This document shows positions 23,973-37,315 of a DNA stretch of 64,000 bases, in pieces. The stretch is from the NCBI GenBank assembly GCA_019321725.1, contig CM033119.1, positions 2,567,865-2,631,864 on the forward strand, given 5' to 3'. The position numbers and the translations under genes are program-made. A model generated the notes under the pieces. That model was not told the DNA's origin and did no database searches. It worked only from the letters and a program-made list of their open reading frames with translations. The DNA is from Paulownia fortunei (taxonomy: Eukaryota > Streptophyta > Magnoliopsida > Lamiales > Paulowniaceae). Position 1 is the stretch's first letter. The number at the start of each line of letters is the position of its first letter.

Positions 23973-26574
23973 TGAGAGAGGGGATCATGAATTCATGATT
24001 TGTTCCAATCATGACAGCCTATATATACATACATATAAATATAAACAAAAAGAGTCATTGGCTAGTTGAAAAGCAGCACAAAAGGTACCAATTTTGTGGT
24101 GCCAATTTTGTCAGACCGTATGAGCCCATGAAAGCGCAAGTAAAATATTATTCGTATGTATATGTTATGTATTTATATATATAATTGCTATTGATGAGTG
24201 AAAAGAGTATTTTTTTTTTTAAACTTTCCAAGAACATTTAGGAAATCCCATTGAATTTACTTTGAATTCAAGAAAGCGAAAGAACGTGGATTAAGATAGT
24301 CATTTGGTAGAAATTAATATATCTGATTTCAGATCAAAATAATCTCGAGTTAATATTTTTGAGTTCGAAAAATTTGAAATACACACTCGTTAGGTTTGAT
24401 GAAGTGACCCACAATTATAACTTTATGATATTTAAGTCAGATCAGTTTAAGAAATCGTAAAAAATTGATATATGAAGGAAACAAATATGTAAAAATTATC
24501 TTATTACATTTAATTATTAAAATATTTATATTGATTGATTAGTACAGGCAGTACATAATAAAATTAAGATATATCAATCTCATCAACTCTATTGTACCTT
24601 CACTTTAATGCATTAACATTCAATCCTTCTTAGATCAAAATTGATTTTGAGTTCGAATCACAATTCATACTAAAAGATGTTATTTTTAAAAAAAATTAAG
24701 CATTTTAGTAACTTTCTAAGAGTAAAATAATAATTTCAAAGCTTCCCACGTCAGAATTTAAGGATTTGAGAAGCATGATACATGTTGATGAGAAATATTA
24801 AGAATCAGTGGTGAAAATTTCAAGACAAAAAGGTTAAAGTAAATAGTGGTGTGAGATCCTGATTCATGGTTCTCCCCGAACAGATAAAGAGGACCCTGAA
24901 AGCATATCCTATTTTTAAAAGTTTAATTTCTTTCATTCTTTATTTATTTTCTAATGGAGTATGTGAAACTTAAGCTGGAATATGATTCTATTTCATGGGT
25001 TCAAATAAATTATGCAAAGTTTGAGATGATAGCACTTAGTTATTTATACAAAGTTACAAACAATATATATATATATATATAGGCATGGTGGAGACTAATC
25101 ATCTAAACATGATTTGTTTAATTTGATTGGAATCAGTGCCAAACTGCAAATAAACTATACTGAATGGTTGATAGTTATGATACTGGATTAGAGTTTGATT
25201 AATGTGACAAAAAATAAAATAAAATTGATTGGATCATGGATAGGTCCCACTGAAACCTAAATAAATTTGGAATATAATTATTTGGAATAATGGAAAAGGA
25301 AATATAAGGTTTTTTAATAAATACAGAACGATAGAATCTTGCTTTTAAATTTATAAATCATATATATATATATATATATGTATATTTGAGTACAGGGAAA
25401 GTGGGTAATAAGAAAATCAGAGACAAGAGAGTACTAGTTAAAGAGAGGAAAATTTATTATATGACAAGCCTTGATATTAAGTCATGCAAGAAATATTTCC
25501 AATTTATTCTTGCATGTCAATGATAAAAAATTTCAGACTTCTTATGAACTGTTTGGTTTAGATTATTTTTCTGATTGTGACTATTAAAAAATAGTTATTA
25601 AAATAATGAAATGTTATACATCATTACTTCATTGTTGATATCAAAAAATATCCTTAAATTTGAGGATTTTCCATATAATTATTGTTTGAAGTTTTAAATT
25701 ATAAGTTCCAATATAAAAATTAGAGTTTTAGGCTTTGATATGGGGGAATATTTTCATTAATCCCCCCAAAATAAAATCAAATGTTTAAATATTACTTATT
25801 CCTCAAAATATTTTAAAACTATAATCATTACTATATATATATTAATTATCAAACATATATTTATACATATCAATAAAAAATATATATTCATATTACCTTA
25901 TCATTATATTAATATAAATATATATTTTTCAATCATTTTACTGATAAAAATAACATGTAATAATATAAAATTTTGATATTACACCAACTAGAGAAAAAAT
26001 TATATATAAAAAAATATCTACAATATAAAATGCATCCACCATCAAAAAACAAAACCAATTATACTTTCATTCTTCATATATCCTAAAAATATTTTTCCAA
26101 AATACTTCAAACAAACCCATACAAAATCTTAAATTTCAGTGCTAGCTCTTAATCAATGTGCTAAAACCAAGGTACTTTTACCAATCAATCTGTCAATATT
26201 AACAAGTAACTCTTTTGAAAGGAAAATTCAAGAAAATGATAGTTGCTACTCATGTAGTACATATAGTTACAGGAATGTTTTTCTTAGAATATGCCACAAC
26301 TTTATCATATACTTCTAGCAATGAACTCACTAAATTTGTCCTAAGTTTCTATCCTACAAACTCACCATGTCTTAAGTTGCATGGGGGAGTGCGGACTTCT
26401 CCTTTTTGTCCCCCTTTATTCCTCATTATCTATATTTCCAATTTTAAAAGAGAAAATTATACTTTTAACCCTCAAATTTGTGTTCTAAACCATCTGATAT
26501 GTCTTCACAAATTTAACATTAATGTATTTGTTGTTCAACCAAGTTGTCTCAACTACCCTACTTAAAAGTCATTA

Positions 26575-26931
26575 AGAGAGTGTTTGCAAATAATTCTTTG
26601 AAGTATTTCTGCACTTTTAGCTTGAAAAAAGTAAAATTTAGATGTTTGGGAATGTAGATTCTGCTGTTGTTTCTCTAGAATTTAAGTCAGAAGCTCCAAG
26701 CAACGCAGCCTCAACTTCTACTGCTTAATGGTATTTTATTAAATATTTCAAAGTTATTTTTGTACATTTTTACTACTGATTTGATTTTGTACAATTTTTT
26801 TTACAAAACACTCCAATTTTAATTTTATTTTTTTTAACTTTACAGTTTTTTTTCAAGTACTCACAACTTTTACTACACTCTCGACTTTTACTTATTTTTC
26901 ATTTTTTTTTTTACTTTTGCAAACACTCCCT
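26575..26931. mobile_element. hAT-like MITE, about 357 bp
   Basis: The element opens with AGAGAGTGTTTGCAAA and closes with TTTGCAAACACTCCCT, an inverted repeat of 16 bp with one mismatch. Flanks AAGTCATT and AAGTCTTC resemble a decayed 8-bp target duplication, offset by about one base. The interior is AT-rich, non-coding, and has the AGAAGCT/AACTTCTACTGC-type blocks common in plant hAT MITEs. The superfamily is inferred from terminus and target length. Confidence 0.6.
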
Positions 26932-27556
26932 AAGTCTTCATAAAAATTTTGGTGCATATTGCATGTGAAATGGGGTAAATTACAATTTTAACAGCATGAA
27001 TTTGAACTAAAATTATTTTAGGAGTCAAATTTAAGAAGTCAAATTGTGAAATTGACTAAAATTAAAATTTTCATTTGACTGGACATCCAGAGTTTTATAC
27101 GAGAGTTACAAAAATAAATTTTTGTGTAATATAATGTTATTTTCATTACAAATAGTGGTTGAAATTCAAACCACTAAACGAAAATGACAATTTTGAAAAT
27201 TATTTTTTTATTTTGACAAATCAAAATTTATTCTGAAACACTTAAAAAAAATAATAATAATAAATTTTAGATAAATGGAGTAATAGAAACGTGAGAGACA
27301 AATTATGTTGCGACCGGTGAGTTGGACCAAAGTTCATTTATTAAAAATCATGGATCGCAAAGTGTAATTTTCCCCGAAGTTAATGTAAAAATCAAGAACC
27401 GATCGTATCCCGCACGCGCTGCGTAGAGCGTGAGAAAGACATGGGATTTGCTACATCGGAATCCACTGTTCGGTCGCCGCGTCATTATCTTAATACAGTA
27501 TTCAATTGGTATTGCTGTACTTTGTCCGATACGCTTACCAATGCTAATCCTTTCCT

Positions 27557-27990
27557 TATTTAAATGGCACGCTTTGCTAATTATTCACGCGCTCCCTCTC
27601 TCTCTACAATAACTGTACTCGCTCTTTCATCATTCATCCATGCACCCACTGGCTTCTCTTCTTCTCCACCTTCTTTTTTTATCAACAATACAGATTCCAT
27701 CTCTCTCTCTCTAACCCACTATTGTAGAGAGAGAAACAAACAGAGAGAGAGCAGTAGGACTTGTTAATAATAGTGGAGGGTAGTGCTCTTCCAACGTCGA
27801 AAGTTCACATTCTTATTTTTTTCTTCTCCAATTTTAGACACACTCACTCACACGTCATATTTATGTGAAGCCAACTGTCAACTGCAAACCTCCGTGAGCT
27901 CTTCCAGTTCTGAAAGCAGGTTAGCGAATTATCCTCTCTTCTTGTGCGTGTTTGTGTGTGAGGTAGCCAATGCTTTTACTAAGATGTAAT
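27557..27990 (+). promoter_or_regulatory. probable promoter and first non-coding exon of the ACR gene
   Basis: A TATTTAAAT element at 27557-27565 is followed by a CT-rich leader (CTCTCTCT tracts at 27593-27604 and 27702-27712), typical of plant 5' UTRs. A candidate donor, AAAGCAG then GTTAGC, lies near 27920. The first coding ATG is at 30583, which implies a leader intron of about 2.6 kb. No transcript data were available. Confidence 0.4.
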
Positions 27991-28178
27991 TCAATTGTAA
28001 CCAAGAATTTTCTGGAGGCATCGATTACTTGGTTTACCTTCTTCCTTCCCTGATTTCGTAGTCATTTCTCTCCAAATTTCGTATTTTTTGCAGGAGGGCT
28101 TTACTAATTTTGTGAATTCTAGTTGAGGTAAACTTTTTAAGACAAGCTTAATGGCTGGATTTTGTGTTCGTGTGTGAT

Positions 28179-28206
28179 GGTGGTGGTGGGGGGGTTGGGG
28201 GCGGGA
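28179..28206 (+). repeat. G-rich, quadruplex-prone tract in the ACR leader region
   Basis: The tract has GGTGGTGG followed by runs of seven, five and three G with short loops. It lies between the presumed leader exon and the coding start of the ACR gene, on the sense strand. Confidence 0.6.
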
Positions 28207-30582
28207 GGTGCGAGGGTCAAAAACCATTCTTTCAAGGATTCATAAGCATTTGTCAACTCTTTGTGGTAAAACAACCCTGCGTGGTAAAGGTGCACTTATA
28301 GTTTTTGTCTAGCTAGCTGTCTTTTCTTGATTTTGTTTATAATCACAAAGCTGGAACATGCCATCAGGGGAGAAGTTTGGCGATTTACTAATAATTTCAT
28401 TGGTTGAATTACATTTCCGAGAATGCTGTGGTTCTGCTGTGAAGATTGTTTCGTTGTCTAAACAACCATGTGTGGTAGATGATTCAAAATGGTTTATAAC
28501 AACAGTAGTTCTATTGGATGATAATTCTAGTTAGGTCTGGTTAACTGGTTTATCCTTATTTACCTTCCAAGTAAACATATGTTGTAATTTATGAATATAT
28601 GCTAATGGATTATGGTTTCCAGCCAGTTGTGTGCAGATAAGTCATCTCATTTGAATGTGACAAACATTTAATCAGTCATAAACATAACACCCAAAAATAA
28701 GTAAAAGCTTGTATATTCAGGGTTGCTTGTGTACACAGTACAGTCTCTCCAGTTCTTTATAAAAGGTCTATGTTTGAGCTTGAACTTTACCTACACTAAT
28801 GGTCTTATATTTGTCAAAATGAACTCATGCGATGTTCCAGTTATAAATTCATTCTTCATACTTTGACTTTTTATCTGCAAGTATAACAGTTGCATTCTGA
28901 TGCTCATAGTTTGGGGTTGGTTCCTATCCCATTCTTGCAACAAGAAGGCTGTATTTCTATACTTTACTTCTAAGCTGAATATTTGAATTTTGCCATCTGG
29001 GAGTGGATCAATATGCTACGCACGCACGCGCACGGGGTGGGGGTTGAAGGGGTGCAGTAGTGTTTGAAAATTGGACAAAGTAAAATACATTCAATCTGAT
29101 ATTCTTCTGATGAACAATTTTGTTAAGCATTGATGAATACAGTCAGGTAGTATTTATACTGCATCGATCCGTGTAGGCTGAGAATCATCTAAAATTCATC
29201 TTGCTTAATGGATATGTTTTTCTCCAAATTTTGTTCGCCTATTTAAATATAGTGTGAACATGTATGAAGCTAAGTTGCTGCTTGGTCTTATTCTACTTCC
29301 GTGGTCCCATTTCAGTATTCCCCTATAACTTTTCATCAGTCTACCATTTAATTGTTTCATGTTGATTTCATTCCTTTATGACTTTGATAGATGGAGTCTA
29401 TGTAGCAAATATGAGAAAGTATAGCATAGGCTTTGTTGCTCTGAGTGGGAAAGTGAATTGCATATTGCTAAGGCATGACAGCTGACAATCAGTAAATTAC
29501 AGCAAAGACTCTTCTTTGGAAAGATATAACTAAAAAGAAATGAAAACAGTAAGTGTAATAACACCAAATATTTCTCAAAGGTATTGAATAATGAGGTATG
29601 AAGTGGGACGGGCATTTTGAAATCTGTATCCGCATGCATGTTTAAATTTTTAAGTGATAATTATCACATATTGTTAGGTTTTGTTGGTGGTCATCCATTC
29701 TGTTGTTGCCTTGCATTCCAGATCAATGAAATCTTGTGTTCTCCAATTGCATATTGGAATTGGTTCACATTGTTCTTTCTCTAAAAACAACATATGAGAA
29801 GCTATTCCAATTATTTTGACTCAGAATTCTACTTTACGTTTTAATTTTGGTGGATTTTGTGGTTGCTTAGATTCTAAAACTACTATCCTCTTTTCTGCAG
29901 TCTGATGTACTTGTCACAATGTAAGGGTGTTTTCCAATAAAATGTGCTGCACCTGGAAAGCAACTAATCTCTGACCATTGCAGTTCTCCACAACTTCCTC
30001 ATTGGAGGTAGTCTTATTATGTTTCCATAGAAATCAATATGAGATGTTCTTTTACTTATAGTGACTTGCACTGTGTCCCTCTCATGCTTTCTTGTAAAAA
30101 AGGGGTATATTTTGTTACAAAAGAAATGCGACGCACTGAAAACGGGAATTATTAAGGTTGTGTTTGAGGAACAGACATTATTGTTTATGTGCTGACTATA
30201 TTCTTGATACATATTCTTCCATATATATATTTCACATATTGTGTGAGTGCACTGTATTTCTTGTATTCGCTTATCTTCTATTATTTGTTTATTAACGGTA
30301 GACAAGGATCTTGTCTTTTTAACAATGACTAGAAATAAAGATTATGCCACATTACCACTATGATGAATTATGATGAACATTATGTCTATGGATCACCTGT
30401 TTAACAATATACCGCACATAGCACAACTATAAAATCTTCCAAAACTTTGATAAGAATGAAGATCCTTACTTCCAAACAAGCAATTCCTTACTTCAACAGC
30501 TTAAAAACTTGAGTATTTCTTGAAATGTCATGTGACATGCTTCTCAGTAACAGTCATCTGACTTTGATGCAGAGAGTAGAAA

Positions 30583-33500
30583 ATGGGTTCGTGGGCATAC
30601 TTTGATCCTGAGTATGAGACATTAAGCATCAGAATGAATCCTCCACAGTTCAGTTTCAACCTTTGCCCTTTTACTTTGATACATAATGCATTTATTTATG
30701 TCTTCGAGATGGTCAGATCACATGCTGCAATTTTTACAGAAATTATATTGCTTTTCTTCTTTTAATATCTTGTTATATAAGTATTTCAAAATTCAAAAAT
30801 GAATTATTTGAATCTGACCATTCAATCATGTTAGATTCAGGTTTTTTGCTGTTTAATTCTCAGTTCACCTGTTTCAGGGTTTCTGTGGACAACTCTAGTT
30901 GCAAGGATTGTACTTTGGTCAAGGTAACCCTCTACAATAGTTTATTGCCCTTTAGGATAGACCCAATTCTTGGGCTTTCTAATTTTTCCAAATTTTATCA
31001 AAATATACTTTGCTGTTGGTTAGTAGGCAGATGCAAAATTGCTGATTTTCCAAGCAGAAAGTGATGCTTTTTGACCAAATTACTCAACTGAATCTATGAA
31101 AAAAAAAAATTCTGTACCAATTGAGCAATTTTAAAATTTCAAGTGTGTGATATATTCTACATTCCATTCCAAGTTGAGATAGTAAAGGAGGCTTGCTTTA
31201 TTTCTCAGACATTTGGTTTTATCTTTTTCAATTATTTCCTGGAATGATTGGGTAGGAAATATATTCTGACCAGAAAATGAATGTCAATGTGTAAGTCCAG
31301 GAATGCGAGAGTAGCACCACATGATGATCAAAGCATTTCACAATGCACTGAAACTCCGGCATTCTTGAAACTGGCGCCAAGATAAATTTTGTATTTCATC
31401 ATAGTTTCAATGACACCAACTTAGATGTATAAACATCAGTTTGAAAATGAAATCAATAGTTTACAAAATGTAGAATACTTAAAAGAGTGCTGCCAATTAC
31501 AGGGCCAGTGATTAGGAAAACAAATTAGGGAACAAGAAATCCTGTCTTCACTTCATATTTTCATCTGTGTTTGATCCCATTCAATTGAAGCGAATATATG
31601 TACTTGTTGGGAACTTTATTTAGGTATTATTTCATTATCATGCTTCTCATGAGAAATGCCGAGAAATGCAGAATTTTATACTTGCCAAAAGAGCCACTCA
31701 GAGCAATTACACATACTTAAATAGTTGAGTATAGAATTCAGTTAAGGAATCAGTAAACATATCAACAAGCAATTCTAGTAAGTGAGTACTGCAGAATTCC
31801 AAACATATTTCACCCATGTTCGGAAGCATCTGATATGAGTTTTGGTAAAATGACAAGATCAACATTTTTGTATCACTCAGGTTGACAGCATGAACAAACC
31901 AGGGATACTGCTGGAGGTGGTGCAAATCCTTACTGACCTTGAGCTTATAATTACCAAAGCCTACATCTCATCTGACGGCGGTTGGTTTATGGATGGTATG
32001 CATGCTTTTCCCTTAATAATTCTTCAAAAATATAGCTTTAGAAAAAGATTCACCATTCTTGCCTTGAGGATCCAATTTTGGATACTACATCTAAAAATCA
32101 TTTAGCTAAATTTGTTGAAGAGATCATTAGACTGCTGATCAAATGAAATATCAATAATACCTGCTTCACTACGTTGACAAACGTTATGAAGCTATAGCTG
32201 CATGATACATGTATGTTAGTACATCTGTCTATTGGACAGTAGGTTTTCTACTATAGTTAGGTTCATGCAAGAAGATTAGCAAACTGAGAGCTATTTAGAG
32301 GTTCCTTTCATGGCTAAAATACTTGGTACCGTCTCTGTCCTTTCTCGACAGTATTTCATGTCACTGATCAACAAGGGCAAAAGATTAGCGACAGCAGGAC
32401 TATTGAACACATAGAAAAGGTATGGCTTTATTTTCTCCTGTTCTTAGTTTCCAATTCAAAGAGAAATCATGTCTACGTGATTGACGAGGATCACAGCAGT
32501 ACTAACCAAATCTATATAAGCTTTACAAGATGTGATAAAATGCAATGAGGTTCTGTAATAATAAAATGAGGTTGTGTAATAATAAAAAGTTTTCCTCTAT
32601 CATCAAGCCCCGTTTTTTTTTTAGAAAAAGGTAGTTCACATATGGTTTGTGCAAGTGAAAAGGAGAGAAAATCAAAATAAAAAGTTTTATATGCAAAACA
32701 ACTTTGGAATAGGGCTTAAATTCAAGGCCACGATCTGATGGATGTTCAGCATGCATTTCTTTATATGGCACTGTAGCCATTTCTTTAGTATGTCTTGGTG
32801 AACATCATCATGTGTGTTGGGATCTAAACAAGTTCATTAAAATTCAAGCATTTTATTAGTGAAAAGCATTATCTTGGTCAATTCTTAGAAGTATGACAGC
32901 CCGGACATGGTCATTACTATTTAAGATGAGCTTCACATAATTGAGCAGACTGATTTCACTGAGTCATGGCTTTTCATATCCCAGACAGCTATGCCACTTC
33001 GTACGTATGGATGGCGGTGAGGGCCACCATAATTCTAATGCAGTTCACTCAGTGCTCAATGTCGATGTCAGTTCAGGGTATCCATTAATACATTTTCGCA
33101 TAAAGATAGCTTATGCATTGATATTAAGTTAATCTCTGTAAGATATTTTTTAAAATTGGAGTCTGAATGAACAGGAGAATTTGGTGTCTTTTTTAACTTG
33201 AGCTTATAATACATATAACTCCAATAAAATTGGGAAAATTTTCCTTTTTTTAATTTTTCTTTGAATTACATAAACAATAGGCTTTAGGACCCAAGGGAAA
33301 CACCTCAGGCATATTGAAGACTTGGCCTGGAAAGAGGGTGGGGGTGAACTCTATGGGTGATTACACTGCTATTGAGCTTATAGGCAGGGACCGCCCAGGT
33401 CTCTTGTCAGAGATTTCTGCTGTACTTGCTAATCTCCAAATCAATGTTGCTGCTGCTGAAGTTTGGACCCATAACCGACGTATAGCATGTGTTCTTTATG

Positions 33501-35151
33501 TTAATGATGATACTACTAACCGTGCGGTGGATGATGAATCACGGTTATCTGCTATGGAGGAGCAGCTTAAACACATTCTTCGTGGGTGTGGTAATGATGA
33601 TAATGTGGCTCATACTAGTTTCTCTGTGGGTTCCACCCATGTTGATAGACGGCTCCACCAGCTGTTATTTGCTGACAGAGATTATGAAGGTGCTTGCTCA
33701 GCAACTCAGCCAGATTGTCCTATCAAACCAAATGTCACAATAGATCGATGCGAAGAAAAAGATTACTCAGTGGTCACTGTCAGGTGCAAAGATAGACCAA
33801 AGCTCATGTTTGACATTGTGTGCACTCTCACAGACATGCAGTATGTTGTTTTTCATGCCACCATCTCATCCGAAGGCCCTTATGCCTCACAGGTACCTGC
33901 TCAATTTTTTTCTTTGTATGCAAAATGTTGCTTTTATCAGTTTGGGAAGGGTTGGGTTAAAGTCACTACTCAGGGCAGTTAGAGGAATAAAGGGCTTGGG
34001 TTTCTCATACTCCCAAGGACAGTGCAGTGATCTGCTCTGCCTTCAACTGAGGAGAAATGCCATTCCTTCTAACACCACTGCTCTCAGTAGCAATGCTGAG
34101 GCCAAATCCCTTTTGGAATCCCTGTTTCTTGCACAGAATTTGGCTGACTACTTGTATTGATTTCTACATACTCTTAGCATAATTGTGCTTAGTTTCTAGT
34201 AATTGATGGTGTTCAACGTATAGGAATATTATATTCGTCACATGGATGGTTGCACTCTAGAGACGGAAGGAGAGAAAGAAAAGGTCGTCAAATGTCTTGA
34301 AGCAGCAATTAGACGAAGAATAAGTGAGGTAATGAAGATACTCCCCTACCGAGTTAGTTGTTGCACTTCGGGTGAATCTTCAATCACATCTCTCAAAGCA
34401 CTCTACTTCTTGAACAGTGAATTATACTGCTCTGGGCCACTTTTTAGAATGTGTCATGATTATGAATATGAACCTACAGGAAAGCTGAGACGCGGAGTTC
34501 AAATATATGAAATGACACTAATAAAGCAGAAAGTATTTAACTCTAGAAACATTTCTGTCTGTTGGTTTGGCTAAAACAGTAAATTCATGGATTCACTTTC
34601 TATTGCCGTTGACACTTTCTCTCCCTAATTGGAAGTTTTCAGATTTTAATTGAAATTCATCATTCTCATGCATATTTGAACTTTCCCAACACTATCTTTT
34701 CCCAAAGACAATCTGCCAATATATGCAACTTTTGAATTCTCATGATGTACAAGAACTTTGAGTCTACTTACTGTCATTAAAAACCAAAATACAACTAACG
34801 GATGTAAATTTTGATTTCAAATATCATCAGGGTCTAAGCTTGGAACTATGTGCAAAGGACCGAGTAGGACTGCTCTCTGAAGTCACAAGAGTTCTCCGAG
34901 AAAATGGACTGTCAGTTACAAGAGCAGGCGTCACAACTGTTGGGGAGCAAGCCATGAACGTATTCTACGTGAGTGATGCTTCTGGAAAACCTGTAGATTC
35001 AAATACCATTGAAGAATTACGCAAAGAAATTGGCCACACGATGAGGCTTAACGTGAAAAAGGCCCCAACGAATACCAAAACACTTGAAGCAAGTGGATGG
35101 GCAAAGACTAGCTTCTTCTTTGGAAGTCTACTGGAGAAGTTCCTCACTTAA
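30583..35151 (+). CDS. ACR6: ACT domain repeat (ACR) protein, ACR6-like
   Basis: Seven coding exons join in phase to 443 codons: 30583-30647, 30878-30923, 31881-31995, 32352-32419, 33281-33892, 34224-34328 and 34831-35151. Four ACT domains follow in order, at about residues 34-98, 126-200, 260-337 and 340-415. Each has the usual glycine turn (DSMNKPGILLEV, GRDRPGLLSEI, CKDRPKLMFDI, AKDRVGLLSEV). The N-terminal YETLSIRMNPP block and the C-terminal TSFFFGSLLEKFL tail place it in the plant ACR family. I judge ACR6 closest but cannot exclude ACR4/5. ACT domains bind amino acids or small ligands; plant ACRs are thought to sense amino acids, with no enzyme activity shown here. Junction 1 uses a weak donor (CA then GTTCAG) and gives Gln where relatives have Arg. 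An AATAAA lies at 35300-35305. Confidence 0.9.
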
Positions 35152-35876
35152 GTTTGTTCAAGAAGTTGAATGCAAACATTGCCAATGATTCTCTGTAGTT
35201 CTGTTTCTAACATTCATGTTTTAACAGCTTTGTGCAAGCCTCTAAAGATGGTGAATGGCTCAACATCATTAAACTGTACAAATGAAGAAAAAATATTGTA
35301 ATAAAAGGCTGTACAATTTTATCAAAAATTGTTATTATCAGATCCTAGCATTGATTGACAGTGTTAAAAGGGTTTTCAATTAAAAATATCACAAGCAGTG
35401 ATCTCTTCGTGCTTGATTTCTGCGGTCAGAGCACTACTATTGTTCTGGACTTCCATTTTATTTGGACAGGGTGCAGGATAACTGGTTTAACTGTAGAATT
35501 GAGATTAGGTTAGATTCTTACCAAACAGAAGGGCAAAAACAAAAAAACAAAAAAAAAATAAAATAAAACGAAAGGGGTGTAAATTTTTTTATTCCTATAA
35601 ATGGTCAATTCTCTTAGCAATAATAGAACTCTCCGTGTCCCAAATAATTGCTTTCTTTGCTAGTTAAACTCTTTAATTTTTTTACTTACTTATCATACTG
35701 ATCTTTTAATGATTTAAATGTTACTAAATTTTCAAACCTTAATTTTGTTTTGTTATTTTATATTAGTACTTAATTAGTTTTTAAAAGAAGCACATTATTC
35801 ATCATTACACTAAAAAAAATAGTGAAACTAATCGGTTAATTATTTCAAGATTTTGCTTTTTTTTTTGTGTGTGTGT

Positions 35877-35899
35877 GGGGGGGGGGGGGGGGGGGGGGG
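35877..35899 (+). repeat. 23-base G homopolymer
   Basis: An uninterrupted G run follows a T tract and a (GT)n tract and ends at a C at 35900. G runs this long are rare in AT-rich plant DNA. Confidence 0.9.
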
Positions 35900-36289
35900 C
35901 GTTTAATAAGTCTAAGAAATAGTAAAAATTCTTGATTTTTTAATGTTTATCAACTCGGGTTTCAATAAATCTAAGAAGTAGTGAGAATTGTTAATTTCTC
36001 AATATCTCTAAGGGTTGTTGATTTCTCTCAGTTGCCATACATTCTGAAAAAATAATTTGGTTTGGTTGATGTAATAATATGTCTGATCATTTGTTTGCCT
36101 AGAACTGATTTATTTTTTTGTTTTATATTCTAATTAGAAAAGATTCCAACCTTAGTTTCTAAGCTTAATAAAAGCATATAATCAAAGAATAGTCCTATTT
36201 TGGGCTGAACACTTAAATTTTCTGAAAGAAAAGTTCCTAAGTAACATATATACAGAGAAGGGGCATCTTTATTGGCACAATAATGTCAA

Positions 36290-37315
36290 CTTTAGGCCAT
36301 CAAATTTGATGTAATTCCATCTCCCATGAACACTAAATATTACATCAAATTTGATGTAATGAATAGTATTACACCAAATTTGGTGTAATACTATAGAATT
36401 ATAATTGGGAATAGAAATAATTTTGGGGGTAAAATGGAAATATATACATTATACCAAATTTGGTGTAATACTATTGATTTACACCCAAAATTATTTCTAC
36501 TCCCAATTATAATTCTATTTGTATCATATATTATATATTTAATTAATTTATAATTTAATTTTATTTATTTAATTTTAGTTTTCTTATTATTTCACAATAA
36601 CATTTATAGTGATTAATTATCATAATTAACAAATAATTAATATTTGTGATAAATTATAATAATTAACAATAATAAATAAATATATTAAAATAACATTATT
36701 TGCATAAAATTCAAAAGCAAAATACAACATAAATATTAAAAACTAAAATTTAAAAAATAAAATACTACATAAAACTAAAGACAATAATTTAATAATTTGA
36801 TAAATCATTTTTGGGTAGATCATTTTCGAATCCTATAAGATCATCAAATATACTTGCATAATTATAAATACATAAATAATTATTATAATAATTAATAATA
36901 ATAAATAAATACATTATTGATTGTTCATTTTGAAAAAACTCGTGTAGATTCGGATCATTCATGGAATTTAAATATTTTAATAAAATTTTATTCCCCTTCC
37001 GATATTCTGCCATAGCCAACTTCTTTGACTCATTTTGAGTTCGGATTATCTGGATTTGACAAAAATTTTGTAATATAATCAATAAATGCAATATTAATTA
37101 TATGTAACTTTTTTATTTAGTAGTAATAAAATATAAATAATTAAATAACTTTATAAAAAAAATGGTTGAAAAATAAAAAAATAAAATAAAATATTCATTT
37201 GGTGTAAAATTTAATGTAGTGATTGAAAATGATTTTGACCAAATTACACCAAAATATCAATTTTAGTGTAAAATTTATATTAAATTTGGTGTAATGGGTT
37301 GAAGATGGCATAAAA
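36290..37315 (-). mobile_element. PIF/Harbinger-derived remnant with an ORF1 fragment
   Basis: The minus-strand frame 37091-36789 contains KILLKYLNSMNDPNLHEFF and a following Gln. This matches the C-terminal block of the Myb/NAM-associated ORF1 proteins of plant PIF/Harbinger elements, often annotated 'glutathione S-transferase T3-like'. No transposase is seen, so this is a deletion derivative. The flanks repeat an ATTACACCAAATTTGGTGTA palindrome and variants (36339-36360, 36368-36389, ~36448-36470, and diverged forms near 37230-37300). The right end, read on the minus strand, has GCCATCTTCAACCCATTACA. A similar GCCATC lies near 36296. Exact termini and the expected 3-bp target duplication were not fixed. 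Confidence 0.6.
36393..36518. repeat. 41-bp inverted repeat (hairpin) with a 44-bp loop
   Basis: Arms 36393-36433 and 36478-36518 are reverse complements at 39 of 41 positions. The element sits inside the Harbinger-type remnant, next to short ATTACACCAAATTTGG palindromes. An RNA read through it would fold into a long stem. Confidence 0.9.

Larger units (their letters stand above)
19800..27540. other. 7.7-kb intergenic region
   Basis: No gene could be supported on either strand. It is AT-rich and includes (AT)n tracts near 19965-20001, 25060-25081 and 25364-25379, and several short segments with the TTTGG-type ends common in small transposons. Frames at 22759, 23334 and 26215 are isolated, low-complexity or unlike known proteins. 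About 27300-27540, richer in CpG, is probably the distal promoter of the ACR gene. Confidence 0.55.

Noticed and set aside
26215..26565. 116-codon frame in the large intergenic region
   Set aside because: It has no recognisable domain, relatives or splice partners, and lies in transposon-rich AT-rich DNA.
33489..34160. Overlapping plus-strand frames in the ACR gene
   Set aside because: They are out-of-frame shadows of the large ACT-domain exon and of the following intron.
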